Positions 34,326-43,895 of a stretch of 64,000 bases of DNA are shown here, piece after piece (the first letter of the stretch is position 1; each line of letters opens with the position of its first letter). Where the stretch lies: positions 620,001 through 684,000 of the forward strand of contig NZ_CP109907.1 in NCBI RefSeq assembly GCF_033097525.1, in the 5' to 3' direction. The notes under the pieces are model-generated. The model was given only the letters and a program-made list of their open reading frames with translations. It was not told the origin of the DNA and made no database searches. The position numbers and the translations under genes were made by a program. The stretch comes from Sphingobacterium sp. UGAL515B_05 (lineage in GTDB: Bacteria; Bacteroidota; Bacteroidia; Sphingobacteriales; Sphingobacteriaceae).

Positions 34326-35641
34326 AAAGAACTTCAGTATTACTGTTTCTCTTAGGAACACTATCGAACCCTATTCTTAAAGCTCAGGAATTCAATCCTG
34401 TTCGCATGGACAGCCTGATGGCCGTTATGGATAAAAATAATGTCTGGATGGGCAGTATTGCGATCAGCAAAGGCGATCAATTACTCTATCAAAAGGCAAT
34501 TGGATATGCAGACCTGGCGCAGAAAAAGAAAGCCAACATACATACGCGTTATGGAATAGGTTCAATCTCCAAAACTTTCACCGCAACACTTGTTTTAAAA
34601 ACGATTGAACTCGGAAAACTCCAGTTAAATCAGACATTAGCAACCTACTTTAAAAGCATTCCCAACGCGGAAAAGATAACCGTCAGTCAATTGTTAAATC
34701 ATAGCAGCGGGGTTCATAGCGTCACGGACGACAAAGATTATTTAACATGGAACACTAAACCTCAAACAGAGCAGGAACTTGTTGAACGCATTATCAAAGG
34801 CGGAGCTGAATTTGCCCCCGGAAGCAAACATGAATACAGTAATTCAAACTACATTCTACTTACTTACATCCTTGAAAAAGTATGGAAAAAAGACTATGCC
34901 TCTTTGTTGAATGCGTATATCTGCCGACCATTAAAGTTGGAACATACCACATTCGGCCGGCCGCAAAGCAATAACAGTGATCTGAGCGAATCCTATCGGT
35001 ACACGAAAGAATGGTCTCTTGAACCACACACAGACAATTCTGTTCCGCTTGGAGCCGGAGCAGTTTGGTCAACTCCGGCAGATCTGGGCAAATTTTTCAA
35101 TGGTTTATTTAGCCATAAAATAATCAATGCTGCAAGCCTGGAAGAGATGAAAAAAATAGATCAGGGCTATGGACTGGGCTTATTCCAATTGCCATTCTAT
35201 GAACATATGGGCTTTGGCCACACAGGTGGTATAGACGGATACTCCTCGGTAGCGGGCCATTTTGATGATGGTAATTATAATATCGCTATCATTAGTAATG
35301 CCAACAATTATAATAATAATGAAATTCTAAAGTTCAGCCTTGGCGAGCTTTATAAAAAACCTTTTCCACTTCCTGATCTTGCGGAAATACAATTGACAGA
35401 GGAAGAAATTTTAAGTCTCGTTGGCGAATATAAAAGCGAGCAACCTCCTATCCAGATAAATATTACCAAAGAAGGCAACAAGGTGCTGGGTCAAGTTGTC
35501 GGTCAGCCGGCATTTCAACTGAAACCCAAGGATAGAAACACGCTAATCCAACCGCAATTTGGCGTAAAAATAGTTTTCGAACGTAGCGAAAACAAAATGA
35601 CACTCTACCAAAATGGACATACGCTTGTTTTAAAGAAATAA
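34322..35641 (+). CDS. Secreted serine hydrolase, beta-lactamase/PBP class C family
   Basis: A 439-residue exported protein with a signal peptide ending near LKAQ. The catalytic domain (about 25-330) has the family motifs: SISK (SxxK, nucleophile Ser about 83), YSNSNY (YxN, about 171), and HTGG (KTG-equivalent, about 302). A C-terminal lipocalin-like DUF3471-type domain spans about 350-439 (LVGEYKSEQPPIQINITKEGNKVLGQV). The family includes D-aminopeptidases, esterases and true class C beta-lactamases, and which of these it is cannot be told. Overlap with the HAAS gene (ATGA) makes it the last gene of the padR operon, so it is probably its main output. Confidence 0.88.
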   Translation: MKRTSVLLFLLGTLSNPILKAQEFNPVRMDSLMAVMDKNNVWMGSIAISKGDQLLYQKAIGYADLAQKKKANIHTRYGIGSISKTFTATLVLKTIELGKLQLNQTLATYFKSIPNAEKITVSQLLNHSSGVHSVTDDKDYLTWNTKPQTEQELVERIIKGGAEFAPGSKHEYSNSNYILLTYILEKVWKKDYASLLNAYICRPLKLEHTTFGRPQSNNSDLSESYRYTKEWSLEPHTDNSVPLGAGAVWSTPADLGKFFNGLFSHKIINAASLEEMKKIDQGYGLGLFQLPFYEHMGFGHTGGIDGYSSVAGHFDDGNYNIAIISNANNYNNNEILKFSLGELYKKPFPLPDLAEIQLTEEEILSLVGEYKSEQPPIQINITKEGNKVLGQVVGQPAFQLKPKDRNTLIQPQFGVKIVFERSENKMTLYQNGHTLVLKK

Positions 35642-35769
35642 GGGAATACTGCGGTTAACTAATGTAAGGATTCACGGCCTTTATTCGGCACCATTTTGCA
35701 TTTGTCCTGCGGTAGTGATATCGACATCCTCAATGCGGACCGGTGCCTTCGTCATCACGCGCACCTCGA

Positions 35770-35803
35770 AAAGAGCAGCGGTTGAACTAAACCGCTGCTC
35801 TTT
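35770..35803 (-). terminator. Terminator after GH16 gene
   Basis: Stem AAAGAGCAGCGGTT / AACCGCTGCTCTTT with a 6-base loop, 14 bases beyond the stop codon of the minus-strand GH16 gene. Confidence 0.85.
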
Positions 35804-35816
35804 CAACTATGGCATT

Positions 35817-37085
35817 TTACAGTTTTTCCAAATAGAAATCATCACCGTACACGGTACCGCTCAAGGGTTTATAGAAATAGACGGTAGCTGTGGTATTATT
35901 GGCTCCAGTTGTAAAAGTAACCGAATTACTGGAATAGCTGGTCGTACCTATAGTCGCATTGACTGCAGTTCCACCGTAATTTTTGACACCGATACTGACC
36001 GACTGGCCAGCTGCAGACACTTTGGCGTAGCCACCAAAACGATAGGTCGTATTCGGCGTTAAACCAGTCAGGTATTGTTCAATGGATGTCTCTCCGCCTG
36101 TTTCGCGGATGCATTTGGTTCCTGTCCGGGCATCGGTAGAAACAACCGATGCTCCACCGCCCCATGTTGTCCATGGATAGATGACACCGCTTTCGAAATC
36201 GCCATTGCTAAATAAAGGCAGTTTATACACACGTACATAATCCACCTGCATACTAAAGGGTAAGTCAGCATTTGTGATCGCCCCTGGCCATCCCGCTCCA
36301 CCGGCCTGATTTAGAATCAGATAAAAAGGAACATCAAATGGCCATTGCTGCGTCCCTCCACCGGAAACTCTTGCGTAGGTATACTGCAATACATTGTTGA
36401 CGTAGAATCGAATGTCGTTTGGACTCCAGATCATCGTATATATATTGTAATCTGTGGTATTATAGGTAGCAGATTTCGATGCTGTGCTCCCACCATTTGC
36501 ATTGGTAACTGAGCTATTATGGATCGTATGGTACATTACGCTTTCGTTGTTAACATGCTCCATAATATCAATTTCACCACAGGCTGGCCAGCCACCATAC
36601 GCTGTAGCCGGTTCGGGCATCATCCAAATAGCGGGCCATGAACCTCTTCCTTGCGTAAATTTAGCCCTCACTTCAACTTTTCCATAAGTCATACTAAATT
36701 TCCCCATCGACTTAACTCCTCCCGCATGATAGGCAACAGGATCTCCGGCTACAACAGCATTATCCATACGCAATACGAGATTGCTCCCATCTTGGGATGC
36801 ATAAGCCGGCAAAGAGGTCATATACTTATTCCATGCGACAGTGCCCCTGTCAGCATAAGACCATTTTGTGGAATCAAAGCTCCCGTTGCTATTAAACTCA
36901 TCCGACCAGACCAATTCGTAATCAGTTGTCGCTACGGTAGTCGCATTTAATAGCTTAGTCGAGGCCTTCGCCTTACTTACTTCCGGAATCGGAGTTTTTG
37001 TTGCTGTCGAGTCTTTTTTGCAGGCAAAAATAGACAGGCTGGTTGCGATTAGGCTCAGCACCAGCCAAAATTTGGTTTTTCTCAT
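35817..37085 (-). CDS. GH16 endo-beta-glucanase lipoprotein with carbohydrate-binding C-terminus
   Basis: A 422-residue secreted lipoprotein (lipobox SIFAC, Cys 22). The catalytic GH16 jellyroll covers about 55-285: ELVWSDEFNSNGSFDSTKWSY at its start and the active site ACGEIDIMEHVNNE, which fits the E-x-D-x-(x)-E pattern (about 166-177). The GH16 laminarinase/lichenase group hydrolyses beta-1,3 or mixed beta-1,3/1,4 glucans. The last about 125 residues (LFSNGDFESGVIYPWTTWGGG ...) form a CBM4/9-like beta-sandwich. Promoter of its own is likely (167-base gap to the sialidase). Its substrate differs from the neighbouring sialic-acid operon, so it is probably an adjacent unit and not part of it. 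Confidence 0.9.
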   Translation of the reverse strand: MRKTKFWLVLSLIATSLSIFACKKDSTATKTPIPEVSKAKASTKLLNATTVATTDYELVWSDEFNSNGSFDSTKWSYADRGTVAWNKYMTSLPAYASQDGSNLVLRMDNAVVAGDPVAYHAGGVKSMGKFSMTYGKVEVRAKFTQGRGSWPAIWMMPEPATAYGGWPACGEIDIMEHVNNESVMYHTIHNSSVTNANGGSTASKSATYNTTDYNIYTMIWSPNDIRFYVNNVLQYTYARVSGGGTQQWPFDVPFYLILNQAGGAGWPGAITNADLPFSMQVDYVRVYKLPLFSNGDFESGVIYPWTTWGGGASVVSTDARTGTKCIRETGGETSIEQYLTGLTPNTTYRFGGYAKVSAAGQSVSIGVKNYGGTAVNATIGTTSYSSNSVTFTTGANNTTATVYFYKPLSGTVYGDDFYLEKL

Positions 37086-37252
37086 TTAGTTTTTGATTAT
37101 TGGTTTTATTAAGTTTATATCGTTATTTAACAGCCTGTGGAGCAAGCTGCCATATAATCGAAGATTCATTTTTATCTTTCATTCCTTCCTGTTTAACTAA
37201 AAGGAAGAAATGAAAGAAATTAGGTATTATATCGATAATACGCTGTGCCCGA

Positions 37253-38410
37253 TTATTGAGTATCTATGGGCAAAAAGACAATTTTGCTGTAATTCTCTTT
37301 TTCAAATAGAACGCCCAATTTGTTTTTGCTTAAAAGGACCAGGTCGGAGTAAGCAGCATAATCACCCTTTATACCTTCGGGTGCTTTAGCAACTACCTGA
37401 TTAAAATACCATGTTTTGCCCTGATCTTTGCTCAATCTAACGGTTAGATTGTCTCTTCTATTGGTTGATGCAGCATTACACACAGCCAATACATATTTTC
37501 CTTTCTTTTGCCAGGAAAGCACTGAACCCTGGTTGACCGGATCGGATAAGTTTTTATCATAATAGGTTGTATCCCAAGTAACTCCACCATCATTTGAATA
37601 AGACACAATTCTCGATTTGACATTACCTTGCTGATTACGGGAATTCATATACAGCCCTGTATGCGATATCTGCGCGGCCATTGTTTCATTTGATCCTTCA
37701 AATTTCACACTTTCCCCTATCTTGAATGTCTTTCCATGATCGTCCGAGTAGTATGAATGTGCAAAATAATCTTTGCCATTTTCTTTCGGATTTCCTTCAG
37801 AATGGTTAGCAGGAATATAAATACGTCCTTTAAACTTACCAGAATCAAATTGTAAAGCATGTCCGGGCGTATTTGCGTAAGTCCGCCAGTCTTCCTTAAA
37901 AATATATTGTGCATTTACGGATGGTTGATTGGGACGATGCGTCTGTAGCGTGATGTTTTCTGGATTAGACCAGGTCTTACCACCGTCGGTCGAACTAATT
38001 GACCAACATTCTCGCAAACCATTTCCTTTGCGGACTTCTCCCTCATGATTATTACCCGTATTATAAAAAAGAAACAGGCGTCCTTTCGGATATGCCGGAT
38101 CCAATAGATCCACTACCGGAGCTGGATTTCCGACCTGCAGATTATCATTGTCAACAGCAACTTGCAATGGCCCCCATGTTTTTCCATTATCCTGACTGGT
38201 TTTATAAACAATATCCACATTACCAAAATCGCCAGCATGATCCACCCTACCTTCTGCAAAAGCAATTAACTGTCCGCTTTTATCCTTTACAATAGCAGGT
38301 ATGCGGTAGCTTTTATAGCCATCTTCTCCTGAAACAAATACATTCACTTCCTGAGCGTGACAAATTCCTGCCAACAGTGCAAATACCAACATTGTCCCTA
38401 ATTTCTTCAT
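37253..38410 (-). CDS. GH33 exo-alpha-sialidase
   Basis: A secreted sialidase of 385 residues releasing terminal sialic acid. Signal peptide is MKKLGTMLVFALLAGICHAQ. The YRIPAIV motif (about 33-39) carries the catalytic Arg of the arginine triad. Five Asp boxes (S-x-D-x-G-x-T-W) are visible: SQDNGKTW, STDGGKTW, SDDHGKTF, SNDGGVTW and SKDQGKTW. This six-bladed propeller without an extra lectin or CBM domain is the compact bacterial type. Start ATG 38410 is chosen since the upstream frame (to 38452) adds a stretch before the signal peptide. It is the last gene of the nan operon, 72 bases after the hexosaminidase gene. Confidence 0.95.
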   Translation of the reverse strand: MKKLGTMLVFALLAGICHAQEVNVFVSGEDGYKSYRIPAIVKDKSGQLIAFAEGRVDHAGDFGNVDIVYKTSQDNGKTWGPLQVAVDNDNLQVGNPAPVVDLLDPAYPKGRLFLFYNTGNNHEGEVRKGNGLRECWSISSTDGGKTWSNPENITLQTHRPNQPSVNAQYIFKEDWRTYANTPGHALQFDSGKFKGRIYIPANHSEGNPKENGKDYFAHSYYSDDHGKTFKIGESVKFEGSNETMAAQISHTGLYMNSRNQQGNVKSRIVSYSNDGGVTWDTTYYDKNLSDPVNQGSVLSWQKKGKYVLAVCNAASTNRRDNLTVRLSKDQGKTWYFNQVVAKAPEGIKGDYAAYSDLVLLSKNKLGVLFEKENYSKIVFLPIDTQ

Positions 38411-38482
38411 ATCTATATAAGTTTTATTGTTACTTCTATTTAAAAAATTCATCTGTGTTAACGCAATGAGATCTGTTATTTA

Positions 38483-40465
38483 TTACTCCCTTTCAATCGG
38501 TAGGCAGGTAAACATCCATTTTAGTGGATTTTGCCAATCTTTCCCATTTAATTTTCCCACAGGAAGTTTCACCACAACTGTATTCCAGCCTTTCTCCAAC
38601 AGAACAATGCTTGGACTTCGGTAGCTGTAACCTTCATCAACCAATGGGAGCTCCAAATTTCCTTTTTGGCCAGCATGTTGCCATTTCGGTGGAAGCACTT
38701 CACGCCCGTTCACCCAAATTTTGCTCATTCTATCGTCCCAGGTCCCCAAATTTGGTGAATCACTAGCATATGAACGGGAGAGGTCGTTAAAACCAATCCA
38801 AAAACTTTGGTCTCCCCCTTTTTCACTCCATACTTTGCTCACAGCATATACGGTGCTATTTTCGAGTGGATTATCAAGAGCTCCTTTTACCACATCAGCC
38901 CACCAATGGCGTAATACGATAGTTCCACCATAAAACTCACCGATCTTCTTTAAAGCGGTAAATTTTCCTGTCGCTTCATTTTTTAAGACCATGCTCAGAT
39001 CACCTTTATTTTCCACAGGGCCATACAATATCCATTTTTGCCCACTTTGCGCATAATATGGAAAAATAAGATCCTTAAAATACAATCTTTTATGTTGGAG
39101 CAAACGCTTTTCAAATTCAGCAAATTGCGTTAATCCCTTTATATCCGTTTTGATATTACTCCGCCATTCAAAATCTCCTCCTCCTCGCCAGCTTCGTTCC
39201 GCAAAAGTTAGCAAAGCCGGGTAAACTGCGTTCTGATGGAATACATCGCGCTCATGATGGACTGCACGATCGGGCCAGGAACACAAGGTCGCACCCATTA
39301 ACTTTTCATTTTCTGAGGACTGTCCTCCCAACTGTCTATAAAACAAGGTAGTCACGGTCTCCAAAGGATCCATATGATTGATATACAAATGCTTTGAGTC
39401 AATCACTTCAAAAGGAGAGTCATTGGTAATAGCCTGTGCCCCACCCATCCAAAGCTGACGGATTGTGTGTGGCAGCAAATTCCCTCCAGGCTCCCAACCG
39501 ATGGTTTTTAGCCCCAAGTCCTCCGTCCATTTTGTCATCATCGGCAAAAATGCTTGATTGTAAATTTTCACCTCATCCCCCCCAATATGCAGGTAAGGTA
39601 GTCCGGGATAGGTGATCGCAAATTCCTTCACCAGTTCCTTGATGATCGCTACACCGCTATCGCTCTGCATATCCGTTTTAAAATAACGGCGAAATGCGGC
39701 AGAATGCCCCGGCATATCAATTTCGGGTACGAGCTCAATATGGCGATCACGACAATACCGGATCAGCTGCTGCATATCGTCGACTGTATAATACTTTCCC
39801 TTCCAACGCTCCATATTTGCCGAGTCGGTCAAACCGGGATATTTTTTACTGATCAGTCGCCACGCAATATCTTCGGTGAAATGAAAGTGAAAAATATTGA
39901 GTTTATACCGCGCCATCATATCGATCTGCTCCTTCAGCACCTGTATCGACTGAAAATTTCTTCCCACGTCTACCAAGTAGCCACGCCAGCGAAAAGATGG
40001 ATAATCTGTAATGTTGCAATACGGCAACTTACCATCGCTCCCCCCCAGTTGACGCAGCGTTTGCAGCGCATAGAAAACCCCTTTCCCCGCCCGGGCTTCA
40101 ATGTTTACGCCCCTTTTGTCTATGACGATGCGATAGCCTTCTAAAGAAGGCGAGGGAAGTTTTATTTTTTTATTGCAACTAATCGTTATAGCTATATTTT
40201 CTTTGCTATCGAAGTCTGTCCGCCTTCCATTCCAATCACTTAGCAATGCTGTCAACGTCTGTCTATCTGTAGTTGACACGTCTCCTTTGGTGCGTACACA
40301 CACAATATGTTTGACCTGGTAATACCCGGTTTTCCAGGTAACAGACTGCGGCATGGGAAGCAAAGGTCTGATAGTTTCACACATACTATATAGCGGAGAG
40401 ATCATCATGATAATCATCATCAGCCTTTGGAGGAACTTAGTTGTTGCTACAGTTTGTCGCATCAT
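38483..40465 (-). CDS. GH20 beta-N-acetylhexosaminidase
   Basis: A 660-residue exported GH20 enzyme that removes terminal GlcNAc or GalNAc using substrate-assisted catalysis. The N-terminus is a hydrophobic leader (about 12-30). A GH20b domain follows (about 35-140), then the catalytic TIM barrel from about 145, with RWRGYLVDVGRNF and the catalytic pair in YLHIGGDEVK (Asp-Glu about 297-298). The C-terminal about 170 residues form an extra beta-sandwich ending KLPVGKLNGKDWQNPLKWMF. It begins one base after the stop codon of the epimerase gene, so they are coupled. In the operon it exposes or trims hexosamine after sialidase action. Confidence 0.94.
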   Translation of the reverse strand: MMRQTVATTKFLQRLMMIIMMISPLYSMCETIRPLLPMPQSVTWKTGYYQVKHIVCVRTKGDVSTTDRQTLTALLSDWNGRRTDFDSKENIAITISCNKKIKLPSPSLEGYRIVIDKRGVNIEARAGKGVFYALQTLRQLGGSDGKLPYCNITDYPSFRWRGYLVDVGRNFQSIQVLKEQIDMMARYKLNIFHFHFTEDIAWRLISKKYPGLTDSANMERWKGKYYTVDDMQQLIRYCRDRHIELVPEIDMPGHSAAFRRYFKTDMQSDSGVAIIKELVKEFAITYPGLPYLHIGGDEVKIYNQAFLPMMTKWTEDLGLKTIGWEPGGNLLPHTIRQLWMGGAQAITNDSPFEVIDSKHLYINHMDPLETVTTLFYRQLGGQSSENEKLMGATLCSWPDRAVHHERDVFHQNAVYPALLTFAERSWRGGGDFEWRSNIKTDIKGLTQFAEFEKRLLQHKRLYFKDLIFPYYAQSGQKWILYGPVENKGDLSMVLKNEATGKFTALKKIGEFYGGTIVLRHWWADVVKGALDNPLENSTVYAVSKVWSEKGGDQSFWIGFNDLSRSYASDSPNLGTWDDRMSKIWVNGREVLPPKWQHAGQKGNLELPLVDEGYSYRSPSIVLLEKGWNTVVVKLPVGKLNGKDWQNPLKWMFTCLPIERE

Positions 40466-40466
40466 G

Positions 40467-41687
40467 TTACCCTTTAATCGTGTTAAATTCCTTTAGTATT
40501 TGCATGCAGTACCACTCTTGACGAGGGAGGTGGAAAGGTCCTTTAAATAAATTACCTTTTGCCGTTTGCGCAATCTTTCCATCACGATGCAGATAACCAT
40601 ACCACTCACCATTGATTTTATCATGAAAATGATCATAGGCATACTGATTGATCTGCTGATGCCAACTTTTATATTTCTCATTTCCCGTCATTAGGTAAGC
40701 GAGTAATGTTGCTATAATCGTTTCATTCTGTGGCCACCAAAACTTCATATCCTGCCAGTATTCTTGTACCGGCTTTCCATAGACATCTCGAAAATATAGT
40801 ATACCACCATATTCTGTATCCCAGCCGCGCTCCCACATATAATCGAGCATACGACAACCAAGATCAATCAGATGCGGATCGTTCGCCCGATATTTCGCTT
40901 CATGCAAGATAAACCAAGCTCCTTCTATGGCATGTCCGGGATTGAGTGTGCGCCCGTCAATATGATCAACAATTTCACCTTCGGGACCAACTTGTTCCAT
41001 CACACAACGTATGTCATCTTTTACAAAATCACGTTCAATCTGCGCGATAAAATCACTGATAACGGAATCACACCTTGGATCTCCAATGGTTTCGCGAATT
41101 TGCTGTGCTGTATTGATCATAATCATCGGCACACCGATCCCTTTCATTGGTCTGGTCTGTTCGTATTTTGGTTCCACCAATCTTTCTCCCTGTGCATAAG
41201 CCAGACAAATTCCAAACAGCTCACGTGCTTCCGCAGCAATACCGTCATCTCCCGTCGCTTTTGCATAGGCAGCAAAAGCGATTGCCGCGAAAGTCTCCGA
41301 AAAGAAATAACGACGCATACGAATAGGGTTACCTGTGCGATCTACATGAAAATACATTTTGCCGTTTGCGTCAAAACAATGTTTCTTCAAAAACTCATAG
41401 CCTATCCGGGCCCCTTCCAGCCATTCCTCTTTTTGCTCAACTGTATTGTAAAGTGTGGCCAGCAACCAGCATGCCCTTCCCTGTATCCATACGGCCTTAT
41501 CTGTATCAATCAACGTCCCATCATGATCACGCATAAATAAGTAGCCGCCACATTCATGGTCAATCGATCGTGGAAACCAAAATGGTACCGTGTCTTTTAA
41601 AAGCTGATCACGATAAAAAGCTTCCAACTCCTTCAAGTAATCAGTGTCAATTATATTTGCGGTATCTTTTATACTTATCTGTTTCAT
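40467..41687 (-). CDS. N-acylglucosamine 2-epimerase (AGE family)
   Basis: A 406-residue cytoplasmic epimerase of the renin-binding-protein/AGE family, converting N-acetylmannosamine to N-acetylglucosamine. This is the step after the lyase in the Bacteroides-type nan pathway, which uses AGE instead of NanK/NanE. Signature segments are AVWIQGRACWLLATLYN (about 66-82), NPGHAIEGAWFILHEA (His, about 240), GGILYFRDVYGKP, and KGPFHLPRQEW (His about 390). These match the (alpha/alpha)6 barrel with the two catalytic histidines. ATG 41687 is used because the frame otherwise starts at a TTG (41708). It lies between the esterase gene (32 bases upstream) and the hexosaminidase. Confidence 0.92.
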   Translation of the reverse strand: MKQISIKDTANIIDTDYLKELEAFYRDQLLKDTVPFWFPRSIDHECGGYLFMRDHDGTLIDTDKAVWIQGRACWLLATLYNTVEQKEEWLEGARIGYEFLKKHCFDANGKMYFHVDRTGNPIRMRRYFFSETFAAIAFAAYAKATGDDGIAAEARELFGICLAYAQGERLVEPKYEQTRPMKGIGVPMIMINTAQQIRETIGDPRCDSVISDFIAQIERDFVKDDIRCVMEQVGPEGEIVDHIDGRTLNPGHAIEGAWFILHEAKYRANDPHLIDLGCRMLDYMWERGWDTEYGGILYFRDVYGKPVQEYWQDMKFWWPQNETIIATLLAYLMTGNEKYKSWHQQINQYAYDHFHDKINGEWYGYLHRDGKIAQTAKGNLFKGPFHLPRQEWYCMQILKEFNTIKG

Positions 41688-41719
41688 CTTTTCTAGTTTT
41701 TGAATCAATTCATTTCTGT

Positions 41720-43834
41720 TTAGTTGATCGTTAAATCAAAAGTGGACACTGGCGTTCCAATTTCATTTTGAAGATTTGCCCTGCTAAAAGGTTCATATCC
41801 ATACAGGATTCTGCTGATTCCGAAACTTGGCTTAACGATTTCAACGACATTGCCCGATAGGATATTTGCGTTTACATCATAAATTTTCCCCTTATTGTCC
41901 ATTACCTGAAAACCTTTCACAGCCAAATTCCCTTGGGTTACTAATTTTATACAATGGTCAAATGTCAATAACAGCTTATCATCGCGAAGCGCATAGCTGA
42001 CCGGTTCAGGATGATCTGCATTCAATTCAACGCCATACACATGTTGACGCACTAAATCTGCCAAACGCCGACCTACCACTATCTTCTCACGGGGATGTAC
42101 ATCCAAAGAATCACCCACATCGATCGTTACGGCCATGTGTGTACCAGCAATGGCTTTCTCCAGTAAGCGTTGTGAGTTTCTAAAATCGCCCCATGAAGGT
42201 CTATCTATACTGGTAAGCTGAACAAAGAAAAAAGGAAGCTCTTGGTGAAAACTCTTCCGCCAGGAAGAAACCAATGTTTTAAAAAGACGTTCGTGAAGTT
42301 CTATATTATGGGCATTGCTTTCGCCTTGATACCATAATATACCTTTCAATCCTGTCCCCAACCATTTACTGACCCCTGCTTCAAAATTGTAAGCAGGTTG
42401 ATACGGATGGCGTTGATTTTTCACCTTCGAAACAGCCAGATTCTGACCGGCACGTTCACGGCAGAAATCCTGCAGAAAATCTGACTTTTGCCAATTGTGG
42501 ATATAAGAGGCCAGCAGATCATCGTTTTCCAGTGATTTTCGATCAATCCAAGATTCAGTATTAGAGCCACCTACCGAAAGATCAATAATACCAATGGGAA
42601 TATGTTGCTCGTTGGCGATCTGCTGGGCAAATGAATAAGCAACAGCTGAGAACTGAGCGGCCTCTTCTCCGGTAGCTTGCCGCCAGGCGCCGCTGAAAAA
42701 GGCCAAATCGTTTACTTTCCTTAAGGTAGCGGTATCCCATGCAACAGCATTGGTTTCCACGAGGTTGCGGCATTTAAAAAGGCGCATGTTCTTTATGTGC
42801 AGTGCATTGTTAATCAGCTCTTCGCCCTTTGCAGCTCCACGAAGTTGAAACGCCATATTTGATTGCCCCGAAGCAAGGTATACATCGCCAAAAAGAATAT
42901 TTTTCAATACTATTTTCTCCCTGCCCGAACGCACGGCTATTTCATAGGGCCCTCCGGCTTCCATTTTAGGCAATTTAATTTCCCAGAAACCATCGGAATT
43001 GACTCGGGTCCTATAATTTTTCTTGTTAAAGACAACAGTGATCTCATCGGCGGCTGTCCCTTTACCATAGATGCTATTTTCCCAATTACGCTGGAGCACC
43101 ATATCTGAACCGATTGTTTCGGCCACTTGTAGTTTTTGGCTAAGGGGTACCAGTGCATTAGCCACCTGTCTCGCGATGAATTTTGCTCCTTGTTTATTCG
43201 GGTGCAAGTAATCGTCGAAAAGATCAATTCGAGCATGAAGTGGACTATTGAGATCAATCAAACCAACCTGATTACTTTCAGCAATACGCGGAATCAGTTG
43301 CTGGATCTGATCGTACCAGTCACGGGTGCCGGACAGGAAGCGGGCATGACCACTAAAAATAGGAGTCAATCGACAGATGTAAATTTTTACTTTGGGATTA
43401 ACGGATCGTATGGAGTCAATCAAGGTTGCGTAATCTGCTGCGAAAGAATTCTTATAATTCGGCCAATTTCGTGGATCAGTATCATTGAGTCCCAGGTGTA
43501 TAATGGCAATATCCGGCTTGAAGGCCAATGCATTTCTGTATTCTTCTGTTTTATCATAAGGTCTATGCCCCTTACGTAAAAGCGTGGCCCCTGAATGGCC
43601 AAAATTCCTTACTTCAAACCGCTGACCCAGCAACGCTTGAAGCTGGCTCGGATAGGAATCCTGACTTGGGCTGGCAAGGCCATAGCCAAAAGTTACGGAG
43701 TTACCGATGCAAGCTACTTTTGTTCGGGGTTGTCCCACGGAAATGGAGATGGAGACAATCAAACCTAAAAGTAGACCTCCTTTTTTTGACATATAGGTAT
43801 GCAGCGTGCTGATCAAGTATTTCATTTTCATCAT
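41720..43834 (-). CDS. Two-domain sialate O-acetylesterase
   Basis: A 704-residue exported esterase with two catalytic domains. An N-terminal SGNH/GDSL domain (about 35-235) has CIGNSVTFGYG with the nucleophile Ser, HLGLNDTDP and DDYLHPNKQG as the His block. A C-terminal SASA domain (about 245-700) has LASGQSNMAFQ (nucleophile Ser about 324) and ILWYQGESNAHN. This architecture is known from NanS-type enzymes of Bacteroidota, where it removes O-acetyl groups from positions 9 and/or 4 of sialic acids and makes them accessible to sialidase. Signal peptide ends near SVG. Its place in the nan operon between the transporter and the epimerase agrees with the role. Confidence 0.92.
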   Translation of the reverse strand: MMKMKYLISTLHTYMSKKGGLLLGLIVSISISVGQPRTKVACIGNSVTFGYGLASPSQDSYPSQLQALLGQRFEVRNFGHSGATLLRKGHRPYDKTEEYRNALAFKPDIAIIHLGLNDTDPRNWPNYKNSFAADYATLIDSIRSVNPKVKIYICRLTPIFSGHARFLSGTRDWYDQIQQLIPRIAESNQVGLIDLNSPLHARIDLFDDYLHPNKQGAKFIARQVANALVPLSQKLQVAETIGSDMVLQRNWENSIYGKGTAADEITVVFNKKNYRTRVNSDGFWEIKLPKMEAGGPYEIAVRSGREKIVLKNILFGDVYLASGQSNMAFQLRGAAKGEELINNALHIKNMRLFKCRNLVETNAVAWDTATLRKVNDLAFFSGAWRQATGEEAAQFSAVAYSFAQQIANEQHIPIGIIDLSVGGSNTESWIDRKSLENDDLLASYIHNWQKSDFLQDFCRERAGQNLAVSKVKNQRHPYQPAYNFEAGVSKWLGTGLKGILWYQGESNAHNIELHERLFKTLVSSWRKSFHQELPFFFVQLTSIDRPSWGDFRNSQRLLEKAIAGTHMAVTIDVGDSLDVHPREKIVVGRRLADLVRQHVYGVELNADHPEPVSYALRDDKLLLTFDHCIKLVTQGNLAVKGFQVMDNKGKIYDVNANILSGNVVEIVKPSFGISRILYGYEPFSRANLQNEIGTPVSTFDLTIN

Positions 43835-43895
43835 CTATTCATTCAGGATATAAAAGCGATATAGGCGGCGGTTTTTCATTAATTTACTAATATGC

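Noticed and set aside
35817..37085. GH16 as part of the sialic-acid operon
   Set aside because: A 167-base gap, its own terminator and a glucan-type substrate suggest a separate unit.
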